A DNA stretch of 64,000 nucleotides from Polaribacter ponticola (GTDB taxonomy: Bacteria; Bacteroidota; Bacteroidia; Flavobacteriales; Flavobacteriaceae): positions 1,519,001 to 1,583,000 of the forward strand of contig NZ_JAOSLC020000003.1 of assembly GCF_026191475.2 (NCBI RefSeq), written 5' to 3'. The position numbers and the translations under genes were made by a program. Of this stretch, positions 28,705 to 39,224 are shown in pieces (the first letter of the stretch is position 1; each line of letters starts with the position of its first letter). The notes beneath the pieces are model-generated. The model had not been told where the DNA came from. It made no database searches and saw only the letters and a list, made by a program, of their open reading frames with translations.

Positions 28705-29242
28705 GTATTCTTTCTCTAATTATTTTTGCCGGATTACCAATACAAACTTTATTTGAAGGTAAGTTTTTATAAACACTACTTCTAGAACCTACAACTGTAC
28801 CATGTTCTATTGTAATACCTGGCGCAACAAAAACATCTGTAGCCAACCAACATTCGTCTTTAATGGTAATTTTTTTTGCAAAAATAGGGAAATTAGACTT
28901 TAAATAATCATGAGAACCTGTGCATAAATAAGATTTTTGAGAGATAACAACATTTTTACCAATTTCTATTTCACCTAATGAATATAAATCTACATCATCA
29001 CCAATCCAAGAATAATCGCCGATAGAAACTTTCCAAGGATATGTAGTTTTTACAGATGGTCTAATAATTACATCTTTACCAATTTTAGCTCCAAATAAAC
29101 GTAATAAAAAGCGTCTAAATGCATACATAAACTGTGGCGAATTTTTAAAAAGTATAGATTGAACAAGCCACCAAAGCTGAACTACAAAAGCATTTCTTCC
29201 TCTAAAATTTTCAGGAATCTTAGATGTGTTAAGTTTTTGCAT
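28694..29242 (-). CDS. WcaF-like putative colanic-acid-type O-acetyltransferase
   Basis: The 182-residue protein is a left-handed beta-helix hexapeptide transferase using acetyl-CoA. The segment KSYLCTGSHDYLKSNFPIF carries the catalytic His of this family and the coils run through GKDVIIRPSVKTTYPWKVSIG and GVVVGSRSSVYKNLPSN-like repeat (HGTVVGSRSSVYKN). The N-terminal RGRNAFVVQLWWLVQSILF is the signature start of WcaF-type proteins. It should O-acetylate a sugar of the surface glycan in the cytosol. It overlaps both neighbours (11 and 14 bases). The WcaF-WcaI pairing mirrors the colanic acid gene order, although the complete colanic set is absent. Confidence 0.87.
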   Translation of the reverse strand: MQKLNTSKIPENFRGRNAFVVQLWWLVQSILFKNSPQFMYAFRRFLLRLFGAKIGKDVIIRPSVKTTYPWKVSIGDYSWIGDDVDLYSLGEIEIGKNVVISQKSYLCTGSHDYLKSNFPIFAKKITIKDECWLATDVFVAPGITIEHGTVVGSRSSVYKNLPSNKVCIGNPAKIIRERIRES

Positions 29243-30316
29243 TTGATTTTAAGATTTTTAATAACTGTTCACTAAAAGTAGTAATAGTAAAGTTCTCTGC
29301 AAAATACATTTTATTGTAATTACTTATTTCTAAAATCTTGGATTTATTATCATTTAAGAAAACAAATTTATTAGTAATACTTTCTGAGTTCTGTTTATCT
29401 ACTAAAAAACCATTTTTATTATTTTCTATGATATCGATAATTCCTGCATGGTTAGTAGAAATTATTACGTTTTTAGTGGCTAATGCTTCTAAAATAGAAA
29501 TTGGTTGTCCTTCCATTTTATAAAAAGTAGGCAAAACAAAAACATTACTCCAATTTAGTAATTGTTTCTTATCATCATTATAAACAACACCAACATAACT
29601 TGTGTTTTTAAGTTTATCAATTTTGTATAGAATATCATCTTTTAAACTAGCGTCTATATTACCTGCAATTTTAGCTTTATAGTTTATTTTTTTATTTTCT
29701 AAGTCTTTTAAAGAATCTAAAAGTTGAAAAATTCCTTTTTCTTCCATTAGATTACTTAAATATGATATTTTTAAAATACTATTATCAACTTTTAACTTAT
29801 TATCAATTAAATAATTTTGAGCAAAATTATATAATACATATATGTTTTTCTCGTCTAAAAAAGGAGTCAAATTTTGTTTTAAAGAATCAGACAATACAAT
29901 TCCTTTTGTGAATTTGGAAACTAAAAAAAAGAATAATTTCTTTTTAAAACCTATTAATTGTTGGTATTGTGCTCCTAAAAAATTACCATGAACATGAATG
30001 ATTAATTCTTTTTTTAAAATTGAAGAAAGCAAAATAAATAAACTATATTTTGTAATTCCAAAAAAGTTTGACCTGGTGTTATATAAATAACATCATTTTT
30101 AAAAACTTTAAAAACACTAAAATTCATTTTTAAAAAGAAAATTAGTTTTTTAAATGAAAAGCTACCCACTGCATCTTCAAAAACTGTGTAAGAAGTATTT
30201 ATAAAATCCGACTTAAAATCTGCAGAAGTATCTAAAACTTCTTTTACAACTTTGTTTGCTAGAGAAACACCAGATATCGGTTTTGGAAATGGCCCAATTG
30301 TTAATACTTTTTTCAT
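29229..30316 (-). CDS. Family 4 glycosyltransferase (frame break at A6 run)
   Basis: The repaired protein has about 362 residues. The N-terminal half begins KVLTIGPFPKPISGVSLANKVV, the donor-independent Rossmann domain of GT-B enzymes; the C-terminal half has KISYLSNLMEEKGIFQLLDSL and the GT4 signature LPTFYKMEGQPISILEALA followed by STNHAGIIDII. The frame breaks at 30060-30065 (six A); one extra base joins ITPGQTFFGITKYSLFILL to LSSILKKELIIHVHGN. The product adds a sugar to the polysaccharide repeat unit at the cytosolic membrane face. It overlaps the WcaF-like gene and its ATG overlaps the stop of the O-antigen-ligase-like gene (ATGA). Confidence 0.83.
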
Positions 30317-31535
30317 TCTACTTTATTTATTTTGTTATAAAAAGAGAAATAATTTATAAAAATTGAAAAATAGATAATTCCGTTTTGTCTATCTAAAATA
30401 TTTTCAATAAACATTAATGCTATAAATAATAATACAATAGATAATTGTTCGAAACTTCTAAAAACTATTAATTGTAAATTTTTGAGTAGAAAAAAATAAA
30501 TAACAACAAGCCAATAATACCTGTTGCTAAAGTGGTATTTAAAAACTGATTATGAGTATTGTAATACTTGCCTTTAAAAAAAGAATTTTTGTCTTCTAAA
30601 GCGCTTAAAACATCTTTAGTATCTCCAATTCCATAACCAAACAAAGGTTTTTCATTAATAGCATTCAGAGTAGTATTTATTAAGTTTATTCTTAAATTAG
30701 TAGATGAAGCTTTGGTGTTATCAAATAAAACCGAAAAATCATTAAACCTATTTGATATATCTGGTATAAATTTGATTGTAATAAAAAACAACAATAAAAC
30801 TAAAAAAACAAAGAATGTTTTTACTTTAATTTTGATTGCTTTATTAAAAATAATAAAAACAAAAAAAAGAACGCTCATAATTATAATTGCACTTTTTCTT
30901 GAAAGTAAAATTAAATTTAAAACTAAAAGAATGTTTCCTATAATTATTAACAACTTGTACTTTTTTATTTTAAATAGACTTATCGAAAAAATAATTGAAA
31001 TAGAAGTAATTAACGAAGCATAAATTGGATGCATTGAGTACCTACCTAATTGCCCAATAATTCTGTAACTGTAATTAAGAAAATAATTTTCTGTTACAAA
31101 GCCTCTAAAGTAAAAGATAAAAAAAACTACTACAAACAAGATAAGGGTACTTATATAAAAATACAATTTTGCTTTTAAAAATAATTTTACAGAAAAGATA
31201 GTTTTGCTTTCCCTTAAAACAAAAAAAGCTATTGGAAATAAAAATAAAGGCAAAGATCTAAAAATATATTTTAAGCCAAAAGATGTATTGTTTGAGTACA
31301 ATAAACTTACTACTAACATTAGAAAAACCGATGTATTAATTACTAAAAGGTTTTTAAATTTTATTGCAGAATTAAATACACAACTTCTCTTTTTTATTAG
31401 GGTATATATTGCTGTAATAAAAAACAATACAACAAATGTAGGTTTTACATTATCTGGATAAATTGGAAATAAAAAAAGATTTAAAAAAACAATTTCTGTA
31501 AATCTTTTAAAAGTTAATGTTTTAAAAGTTACCAT
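30313..31535 (-). CDS. O-antigen ligase/polymerase-like membrane protein (frame break near 3' end)
   Basis: About 407 residues and roughly ten to twelve transmembrane helices. The large periplasmic loop and following segment carry RINLINTTLNAINEKPLFGYGIGD and YYNTHNQFLNTTLATGIIGL, the Wzy_C/WaaL-type signature. Such proteins either polymerise repeat units or ligate the glycan to lipid A core in the periplasm. The frame breaks in seven A at 30490-30496. One extra base extends the protein by about 50 residues (LLKNLQLIVFRSFEQL ... LDRQNG) to a TGA overlapping the next ATG. Because a second polymerase-like gene lies just upstream, this one may be the ligase. That division is inference. Confidence 0.82.
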
Positions 31536-32922
31536 AGTTTTATTCCTTTATAGAGGTAAAATATTACTTTTGGTATTACATAAATTCCAAAAGAAACTAA
31601 AATTAATTGAGAAAAACCATTTGTAAAATCTCCTCTTAAAAAATAAACCATATGAATTGCAATAAAAAAAGCAAGTGTTTTTTTTAAGTAATCATCAGAT
31701 TTTAATAATTGTAATGCTTTTGTAAAAAAGTAAGCAAAAATAAAAGCGAATAAAATAACACCAAAAACTCCAAAATTTAAATATCCTTCAGAAATAAATG
31801 GATTTGATATATTATTAAACCAAAAATCATGCTTATCAATTAAATAATTACCAATATACTGACCCGATGTAATTGGTTTAGCCTCCCAAACAGATCTTGG
31901 TACAAAAAAGAAAATTGCACTTGTTAATTGTTCTCCAAAACTAAATCCATAATCTGAAACATTTTCTATAGTTGCCAAAAAATTAGCATACGCATCAAAA
32001 TTAATAGTATTAAAATTACTTAGTAAAACATCTTCATTTATAGATTCTGTAATTAATTTAGGGTTAGAAATCACTTCGGAAAACGAAGCGTTTACATGCG
32101 TAAATACAGACAATATTGGCATTAATAATATGAGACTAAAATATAAAATTAATGTAGTTTTAATGTTAGTATTAAATAACTTAGGCCAAAAAAGAAACAA
32201 AATACAAAAATAAATAGGTCCTAATCCAGATCTTTTTTCCATAAATGGATTTTTAAAAACCACAATTAATAATAAGAAAATTAGAAGCGTAGAAACTACA
32301 ACTATTAAGTTTATAGATTTCTTACCCTTTTTCTTAAAATACATTATACACAATGCTATACCTGCTAGTGGTACAGAAAACAAAACCTTAGAAATAACAA
32401 TTTTAATTGATTTTGCACTATCTAACTGAAGTTTCCAAGTTGGTGTAGATAGTTTTTGCTGTATGTAATCTAAATTAAAAATTAAAATTATAATAGAAAG
32501 TAGAAGTATTACTAAGATATCAAACGGAATTTCTTTTCTTATTTGATAAGGTTTTACAAACTTATTTCTTTTTTTAAAAACAAGATAACTTATAAAAAAG
32601 ACAACATTAAAAATTAAGATATAAAGATTTGCTGTTATCGTTTTTTGCCAATTATATGGTAAATTATTTACATGTATTTGTAGCTGCGGATCTATCTTAG
32701 AAATTTGCGCTAAAGGAGCAATTATAAAAAATAAAATATTAAATATTAAAAATGCTGATATAAATGGAGAAAATTCTTTTTCTAAAAAAAATGATAATAC
32801 ATAATTACCATTAAAACTAAATAGTTTAAAAAGAAAAAAGAAAGCACAAATAGATTAATATCAACCAAAAAAAACTGAATTCCTGTGACTATAAAAAACA
32901 ATAAAAAAACAAAATTTTTCAA
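31529..32922 (-). CDS. O-antigen polymerase Wzy-like membrane protein (frame break near 5' end)
   Basis: The repaired protein has about 464 residues with roughly eleven transmembrane helices and a periplasmic loop containing FVPRSVWEAKPITSGQYIGNYLID, the pattern of oligosaccharide-repeat-unit polymerases, with WFNNISNPFISEGYLNFGVFG typical of the family. The readable block covers the last 284 residues; upstream codons continue in frame up to the poly-T region 32828-32839 (minus strand), where one added base joins the start KNFVFLLFFIVTGIQFFLV to FKLFSFNGNYVLS. The start is a TTG at 32922, one base from the Wzx stop. It should polymerise glycan units in the periplasm. It overlaps the next gene by seven bases. 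Confidence 0.78.
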
Positions 32923-32923
32923 A

Positions 32924-34180
32924 TTAGCTTAATTTATGTATAACTAATGTTTTTCTTTTAAATGAATAATATAGTCTTATAAACGCCATTAAAACATCTC
33001 CAAAAATTCTTAAATAAATTAAATTCCAAAAGTTTATAGTATCTGTAAAATATAAAATTACTAAAACTAAAATATAAACGACTGAAGTAAAAATTAATGA
33101 AAAATTATATTCTTTAAAATACCCAAATGCTACTAACGAACAGGTTCCTAAAATAAACGTTAATGCTACAAAAGGGCAAAGTATCGTTAATAATTTTAAA
33201 GTGGGAGAAAATTGAAGCATTTCTTCACCACCAAACCAAATCATAAAATAATCTGCCATTAGATATATTATAAAACCTATTATTGAGCCTATTATCAAAG
33301 ACAAATAGACCAATTTTTGTAATAGTTTTTTATTTTTTGTTCTAGATATTGTTGGAAAAACTGCTTGTTGCAACATCTCGAACGGAATAACACCTAACAT
33401 GATAACTTTTAAACTTGTATCAAAACCTGTAACTTGTTCAAAAAGGCAAAATTCGCCAATAAAAAATATTGTTCCAAAATTAAATACTAAAGATAAGAAT
33501 CTACCAATAAAAAAAGGCAACGATTCTGTAAAATACATTTTAAGTTTTTTAATTGATAATAATGTAAATTTTATCTTATAATATTTAAAAAGATAAAAAA
33601 CACCGAAAACTCCCATTAATACTGAGGAAATCACAAACAAAGAAATGTATGCTATTAGGTTCTGTTCAGTTGTTACAAAAATAATGGTACCTATTAACAG
33701 AAAAAGCCTTGTAAGAAAAACAATAATAGTTGCGGGTTTTAAGTTTTCTACACCTTGAAAAAACCAAACAGGAAAAAGCACCTCTCCAATACCGCAAAAC
33801 ATAAATAATAAAAGTAGTTGCTTGTAAGCCAGAAATGTTTCAAAATTTCCTAAAATAAGAATACAAATTATAGAAAAAATGAATAACAATCCTTTAATAA
33901 TAAATATTGATGAAACAATTTCATTAATTTTAAGTGTGTTTTCCTTGTTTTCTACAATATACTTAGCTGCATAAATATTAAAACCGAAGTTAACAATCAT
34001 TAAAAAATACTGAATTACAGAATCTAACCAAGTGACTAAGCCATATTTTTCGTTTCCTAAAACCCTAATTAAATAAGCTGCTAAAATTACTTTAATACCA
34101 ATATTAAAAAACTTCATCAAAGTTAAATAGGAGAAGTTTTTAAGTATTATTTGAGTATTTGAATTAATGTTTTTAAGCAT
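32924..34180 (-). CDS. Wzx-type polysaccharide flippase
   Basis: The 418-residue protein has about twelve transmembrane helices, begins NTQIILKNFSYLTLMKFFNIGIKVILAAYLIRVLG (given here in parts: NTQIILKNFSYLTL, then FNIGIKVILAAYLIRVLG) and shows the MOP-superfamily polysaccharide synthase pattern, including WLDSVIQYFLMIVNFGFNIYAAKYI. Wzx flips undecaprenyl-linked repeat units across the inner membrane. The gene follows the glycerophosphotransferase with a one-base overlap (TAATG). Together with Wzy and Wzz it completes a Wzx/Wzy-dependent assembly set. Confidence 0.9.
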   Translation of the reverse strand: MLKNINSNTQIILKNFSYLTLMKFFNIGIKVILAAYLIRVLGNEKYGLVTWLDSVIQYFLMIVNFGFNIYAAKYIVENKENTLKINEIVSSIFIIKGLLFIFSIICILILGNFETFLAYKQLLLLFMFCGIGEVLFPVWFFQGVENLKPATIIVFLTRLFLLIGTIIFVTTEQNLIAYISLFVISSVLMGVFGVFYLFKYYKIKFTLLSIKKLKMYFTESLPFFIGRFLSLVFNFGTIFFIGEFCLFEQVTGFDTSLKVIMLGVIPFEMLQQAVFPTISRTKNKKLLQKLVYLSLIIGSIIGFIIYLMADYFMIWFGGEEMLQFSPTLKLLTILCPFVALTFILGTCSLVAFGYFKEYNFSLIFTSVVYILVLVILYFTDTINFWNLIYLRIFGDVLMAFIRLYYSFKRKTLVIHKLS

Positions 34181-35333
34181 TACTTTTTTATAATTGTATT
34201 AAAAACGTTTTGGGAAAAATTATTTTTTGATTCGTGAAAAACCTCTGTAATTTTCTTTCTTTTTTCTTTGTATAAATCTTGTTTATCAATAAACGTTTTC
34301 TCTAAAAACGGAATTAAATCTTCTTGTTGTATAATTATCTCTCCAGGCATAAAATCTATAGGTTTATCAAATACAAATCCTCTTGAGTTTTTATATTGGT
34401 CAAAATCTGATACTAGAAACGCTATTGGTTTGTCTAATAATAAATAATCTATATAAATTGACGAAAAGTCTGTTAACAATAAATCCGTTTGATTTAACAC
34501 TGAATATAATGAGATTCCTTTTTCTTCAAAAATACTATTTTCTAAAAAACACAAATTTGAATATTGATTAAAATCTTTAACTTTCATAAAATCCATAGGA
34601 TGCAACTTTACAAAACATATAGAATTAATAGATTCAAAAAAAGTATTTAATTTTGATAGTTGTTCTTTTTCAAGGAAATTATTCGAATCACCTAATTCGC
34701 CATCAACTCTAACATCTCCTACTATAGACTTTCTATAAGTTGGCATCCATAAAATTACTTTTTCAAAATCTTTTTTCTGTTTGTTTATTAGATCTAATAA
34801 ACTAAATTTATTAGAAAAAATGAAATCGTTTCTAGGTTGACCAGAATTTATAACATTCTCCAGATCTAAATCGAAAGCTTTACTCATAATTTCTTGAAAC
34901 AATTTTGATGTTGAAATTACATAATTCGATTCTGGAACTCTCTTGTTGTTATCTAAATGACCAATATTTTTTAAAGGCATACCATGCCAAAGATTTACAT
35001 TTACTTGTTTTTTTGATAAAGAGATATTATTAAAAATACCATGTGTATGAAAGATATACTTAGATTTCGAAAAATAATACAATCCTAATAATGATTTCTT
35101 TTTGTAAATTTTAAAATTTTTAGAAGTAGTATAATTTGATATTAATTTATAAAACCTCTCTTTATCATCATCATTTATTACCCAAATGTTTTGATATTCT
35201 GGATGATTATTTATTACATAACAAAAAAAGAAAAACTATTATCTGAAAAATCTGGAAAACTATGAAATAACAGCGTATTCTTTTGTGGCTTAATAAATAA
35301 CCTAATAATTTTTATTAGTAGTTTTAATATCAA
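34180..35333 (-). CDS. CDP-glycerol glycerophosphotransferase family protein (frame break near 5' end)
   Basis: The repaired protein has about 384 residues. The TagB/TagF-type signatures are clear: FHTHG, NLWHGMPLKNIGHLD (the catalytic HGxPxK region) and LLLTDFSSIYIDYLLLDKPIAFL (CDP-glycerol/acceptor site, with TDFSS). Such enzymes transfer glycerol phosphate from CDP-glycerol to a membrane-linked acceptor at the cytosolic face. The N-terminus (LLIKIIRLFIKPQKNTLLFHSFPDF) is joined by adding one base to the seven-A run 35223-35229; the start is a TTG at 35333. It lies next to a TagD domain that makes CDP-glycerol, so a glycerol-phosphate substituent on the surface glycan is a strong inference. 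Confidence 0.85.
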
Positions 35334-35340
35334 ATTATTA

Positions 35341-36288
35341 TTATTTATTATTCATAGCTACTTTTAATTTTGTTGTAGAAATATCAATTGTTCTAGGTAA
35401 GTATATAACTTCGCAAAATTCTTTTAAATCATCAAATTTACCTTCCCAATCATTTCCCATAACAAAAATATCTGCATTATGATTTTTAACATCTAAAACT
35501 TTTTGATCCCAATTAGATTCTGGGATAACCTCATCTACAAAGGCTATAGACTCTAATAATTCTTTCCTATTTTTATAAGAAATCTTACATTCTTTACCCT
35601 TAACTAAGTTAAACTCATCTGTAGATAAACCAACAACTAACCTTTTACCAAGTCTACTAGCTCTTTTAAGAATTTCTATATGTCCGTAATGAAGTAAATC
35701 AAAAGTTCCATAAGTTAAAACTGTTTTATTATCATTTTCTACATTCTTAGAAAACTCTTTAAAAGTTTTTAATCCTTTATCTTTTTCAGACAATATAATT
35801 TCTTCTTCTTTTAACTTCCAATCAATATTTAGTTGTGGATCATTATACAAAACACCTTGTTCAGAATCTACATTGTAATAATTATCACATTTATAAGATA
35901 CAACTGTGTTATTTTCTAACACAGAAAAACCATGTAAGAATCCTCGAGGAACAAATAATTGTTTGTTATTTTCTTCTGATAAAATACAAGAAAAATGTTG
36001 CCCATAAGTAGGAGAATTTTTTCTAACATCTACAGTAACATCTAAAATTTTACCCTTTACAACTCTAACTAATTTTGCTTGTGCAAACTCTCCCCTTTGT
36101 AAATGCAAGCCTCTTAAAACACCAAATTGTGATGTAGATTGATTTCCTAAAACAAAATCAACATCTAATCCTGTTTTTTCTTTAAATTCGTTTTTATTAT
36201 ACTCTAATAAAAAACAACCTCTATTATCTTTAAAAAAGGTTGGTTCTATTACAAAACAATCTTTTAAATGTGTTTCTTTTACAATCAT
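35341..36288 (-). CDS. RfbC (dTDP-4-keto-6-deoxyglucose 3,5-epimerase) joined to TagD (glycerol-3-P cytidylyltransferase)
   Basis: Residues 1-180 form an RfbC cupin domain ([22 protein letters not shown] with the catalytic His, [15 protein letters not shown] [13 protein letters not shown]). Residues 188-315 form a complete TagD domain: [19 protein letters not shown] with the HxGH motif and [11 protein letters not shown] near the end. TagD makes CDP-glycerol from CTP and glycerol 3-phosphate. No stop separates them. An ATG for TagD alone exists at 35735-35733 but is one base out of frame; adding one A at 35724-35727 would split the gene into two overlapping ones (MIIKTVLTYG). Given the other homopolymer errors, the fusion may be an artefact. 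It overlaps rfbA by four bases. Confidence 0.85.
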   Translation of the reverse strand: MIVKETHLKDCFVIEPTFFKDNRGCFLLEYNKNEFKEKTGLDVDFVLGNQSTSQFGVLRGLHLQRGEFAQAKLVRVVKGKILDVTVDVRKNSPTYGQHFSCILSEENNKQLFVPRGFLHGFSVLENNTVVSYKCDNYYNVDSEQGVLYNDPQLNIDWKLKEEEIILSEKDKGLKTFKEFSKNVENDNKTVLTYGTFDLLHYGHIEILKRASRLGKRLVVGLSTDEFNLVKGKECKISYKNRKELLESIAFVDEVIPESNWDQKVLDVKNHNADIFVMGNDWEGKFDDLKEFCEVIYLPRTIDISTTKLKVAMNNK

Positions 36289-37142
36289 TTAATATCTAAT
36301 AAATTTTTACCATAACCACTTTTTAACAAGGGTTCTGCTAATTCTTGTAATTGTTTTTTATTTATAAAACCACTAGCAAAAGCTGCTTCTTCTATAGAGC
36401 CTACTTTTAAACCCTGTCTTTCCTCAATAACCTCAACAAAATTACTTGCTTGCATTAACGATTTAAAAGTACCAGTATCTAACCAAGCAGTACCTCTATC
36501 TAGTATTCTAACAGAAAGATTACCTTCTTTTAAAAACACTTTATTAATATCTGTAATTTCTAATTCTCCTCTCTTACTTGGCACTAACTTCTTTGCTTTT
36601 GTTATCACAGAATTATCATAAAAATAAATTCCAGGAACTGCAAAATTAGATTTTGGTTTTTTAGGTTTTTCTTCAATTGAGATTGCGTTGTGTTGCGCAT
36701 CAAACTCTACAACACCATATCTTTCTGGGTCATTTACATGATATGCATATACAATTCCGCCTTCTAAGTTCGTGTTTTCTCTTAATAAGAGAGACAAACC
36801 TGCGCCATAAAAAATATTGTCTCCTAAAATAAGTGCTACTTTATCATCTCCTATAAAATCTTCAGCAATTAAAAATGCTTCTGCTAAACCATTAGGGTTT
36901 TCTTGAACTTCATATTGAAAATTACAACCAATTTTATTTCCATTTCCTAATAACTTTTTAAAAAGAGGTAAATCTTGTGGAGTTGAAATAATTAAAATAT
37001 CACTTATTCCAGCTGAAATTAAGGTTGATAACGGATAGTAAATCATCGGTTTATCATATATAGGCATTAATTGCTTACTTACAGATAAAGTAAGTGGATG
37101 TAACCTTGTTCCAGAACCTCCAGCTAAAACTATTCCTTTCAT
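36285..37142 (-). CDS. rfbA: Glucose-1-phosphate thymidylyltransferase RfbA
   Basis: The 285-residue enzyme makes dTDP-glucose from dTTP and glucose 1-phosphate, the first step to dTDP-6-deoxyhexoses. It has the nucleotide-binding signature [25 protein letters not shown], the DKPMIYYPL acceptor motif, [11 protein letters not shown] with the metal-binding Asp, and [11 protein letters not shown], and the length is standard. It overlaps rfbC (ATGA) and rfbB (TAATG), so the three are one translational unit. It differs from the more distant nucleotidyltransferase at 16-17 kb, which has a beta-helix tail. Confidence 0.96.
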   Translation of the reverse strand: MKGIVLAGGSGTRLHPLTLSVSKQLMPIYDKPMIYYPLSTLISAGISDILIISTPQDLPLFKKLLGNGNKIGCNFQYEVQENPNGLAEAFLIAEDFIGDDKVALILGDNIFYGAGLSLLLRENTNLEGGIVYAYHVNDPERYGVVEFDAQHNAISIEEKPKKPKSNFAVPGIYFYDNSVITKAKKLVPSKRGELEITDINKVFLKEGNLSVRILDRGTAWLDTGTFKSLMQASNFVEVIEERQGLKVGSIEEAAFASGFINKKQLQELAEPLLKSGYGKNLLDIK

Positions 37143-38149
37143 TACTTATATTTTTCTAAATACCAATTTATGGTTTTTGTTAAACCCGAATCAAAGCTTT
37201 CTTTAGCATTCCATTCTAATTCTTTTTCAATTTTTGATGCATCTATAGCATATCTAAAATCATGTCCTAATCTATCTTCTACAAATGTTATTTGTTTTTT
37301 GTAAGAGTAATTTTTGGGCAGAATATCATCTAATATTTCACAAATCTTAGTAGCAATATACAAATTATTATATTCGTTTTTACCGCCAATATTGTAAGTT
37401 TCACCGGCTTTTCCGTTTTTATAAGCTAGCTCAATTCCTTTACAATGATCCATTACAAATAACCAATCTCTAATATTTTTACCATCACCATAAATGGGAA
37501 TATTTTCTCCTTCAATTGCTTTTCTAATAATAGTTGGTATTAGCTTCTCGTTATGCTGTTTAGGACCATAATTATTAGAACAGTTTGTAGTTACAACATT
37601 TAAACCATAAGTATGAAAATAACTTCGTACTAAAAAGTCTGATGATGCTTTTGATGCACTGTAAGGACTGTTTGGAGCATAAGATGTTTTTTCTGTAAAC
37701 AACCCTGTTTCTCCTAAAGAACCGTAAACCTCGTCTGTAGAAATATGATGAAATCTTGCATTTTTAAACGCTGCTTTATATTGATTTGAATCATCAAGCC
37801 AATAATTTTTAGCGGCGTCTAATAAATTAAAAGTTCCAAAAACATTCGTTTTAACAAAAGCATCCGGATTTTTAATTGAATTATCTACATGAGATTCTGC
37901 TGCAAAATGTATAACACCAGAAAAGTTATACTGTTTAAAAAGTTTTTCTATTAAACTTCTTTTACAAATATCTCCCTTTACAAACGTATATCTTGGGTTG
38001 TTTTCAGCATCTTTTAAATTACCTAAATCACCAGCATACGTTAATAAATCTAGGTTTACTACATGTACTTTTTTATTATTCTCTAAATAATATGAAATAA
38101 AGTTTGAGCCAATAAAACCTGCTCCTCCAGTTATAAGAACTGTATGCAT
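37142..38149 (-). CDS. rfbB: dTDP-glucose 4,6-dehydratase RfbB
   Basis: The 335-residue extended SDR enzyme converts dTDP-glucose to dTDP-4-keto-6-deoxyglucose with bound NAD. Seen: the GxxGxxG loop ([11 protein letters not shown]), [12 protein letters not shown], the catalytic [12 protein letters not shown] (Thr-Asp-Glu), YSASKASSD (YxxxK) and [14 protein letters not shown]. The length is normal. It lies three bases after the Wzz stop and one base overlapping rfbA. No dTDP-rhamnose reductase RfbD follows in the cluster, so the end sugar is not certain. Confidence 0.96.
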   Translation of the reverse strand: MHTVLITGGAGFIGSNFISYYLENNKKVHVVNLDLLTYAGDLGNLKDAENNPRYTFVKGDICKRSLIEKLFKQYNFSGVIHFAAESHVDNSIKNPDAFVKTNVFGTFNLLDAAKNYWLDDSNQYKAAFKNARFHHISTDEVYGSLGETGLFTEKTSYAPNSPYSASKASSDFLVRSYFHTYGLNVVTTNCSNNYGPKQHNEKLIPTIIRKAIEGENIPIYGDGKNIRDWLFVMDHCKGIELAYKNGKAGETYNIGGKNEYNNLYIATKICEILDDILPKNYSYKKQITFVEDRLGHDFRYAIDASKIEKELEWNAKESFDSGLTKTINWYLEKYK

Positions 38150-38152
38150 GTT

Positions 38153-39190
38153 TTATTTTTTATAGTTTTCTAAAAACTTATTTAATTTCATAAGAAGTAA
38201 GAAAACAATCATTAAAACCGATCCAACAATCCCTAATAAAAAAGCTTTATTTTTAGTAATCCCTTTTATCTCATAACCTACAGATTGAAAACTAGAAATA
38301 ACATTAATAATTTTAAAATTAGTAGATTTTTCTGCTGCTAAACTCTTTAAGTCATAATTTAATCTTCTACTAGTTTCAAAAAGAGCCATCTCATTAGTCC
38401 CTTTCTTTTTATCTCCTAAATCTATACTTGTACCAGTATTAGATTTTTTAGCTTCTTCTAGCATTACTTTCATATAAACTCTTCTTAAAGAATCTATTTG
38501 AATTAAATTTTGTCGATATAAAGAATCTGTTCTATTTAAATTTTCGTTTGTTAATTCTTTAATTCTTTTAAAATAAGTATTATTAACCACTGATGAAATA
38601 ATTACATCATCTAACTTATCAAAAACATTGTTCTTTTCTGCAATAACCGTAATCTTATGAACTTTGTAATCGTACTCTGTAAATGAGGTTTTAAAAACAT
38701 CATACTCATAACTTTTAATAGCTAAAGTATCTATTGATAAAATCAATTCGTTATAAGCATTAATCTTATCACTATCTATAACTAAAGGTTCTATAGTAAA
38801 CTTCTTTAAAGAAGCTGCCGATTCTTCATCTAAACTAAAAATAGTTTGTAAAGCAATAATGTCTTTCTGTTTTACTAAATCATTATAATAATTTACATTA
38901 TCATATAGCTGCCTAGCACTTTTAAAATTTGGCTCTACTAACAGATCAGAACCATATTTTGAAGATGAATTAATTTCTAAAAATATACCAGCGATTAAAC
39001 CAATAATACCAGTACCAACAATTTTTAAAAAATTTTCTTTTAAGAATAATAAAATGGAAATGATAAAATGGAACAACCCTTTAAAAATAGATCCAATAAA
39101 ATGGAAAAAATTAGAAAATCCTTTTCCTATAATTACAAACAAAGAACCTAAATCTACTTCTTCTTCGTTATTTTTTTGATTTGTTGACAT
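38153..39190 (-). CDS. Wzz-like chain-length determinant protein
   Basis: The 345-residue protein has an N-terminal transmembrane helix (about 50-70, IVGTGIIGLIAGIFLEI), a large periplasmic region with helices (about 72-310, including a coiled coil near RTDSLYRQNLIQIDSLRR) and a C-terminal helix (about 312-333, AFLLGIVGSVLMIVFLLLM). This two-helix topology matches Wzz/polysaccharide copolymerases that set glycan length. The first 48 residues are an unusual aromatic Phe-rich amphipathic stretch (FSNFFHFIGSIFKGLFHFIISILLFL). No kinase domain is fused, so it is not a Wzc. It is the first gene of the cluster in reading direction. Confidence 0.8.
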   Translation of the reverse strand: MSTNQKNNEEEVDLGSLFVIIGKGFSNFFHFIGSIFKGLFHFIISILLFLKENFLKIVGTGIIGLIAGIFLEINSSSKYGSDLLVEPNFKSARQLYDNVNYYNDLVKQKDIIALQTIFSLDEESAASLKKFTIEPLVIDSDKINAYNELILSIDTLAIKSYEYDVFKTSFTEYDYKVHKITVIAEKNNVFDKLDDVIISSVVNNTYFKRIKELTNENLNRTDSLYRQNLIQIDSLRRVYMKVMLEEAKKSNTGTSIDLGDKKKGTNEMALFETSRRLNYDLKSLAAEKSTNFKIINVISSFQSVGYEIKGITKNKAFLLGIVGSVLMIVFLLLMKLNKFLENYKK

Positions 39191-39224
39191 TATTTTAGTT
39201 TGGTTAAAAAAATCAGTCTGTTAA

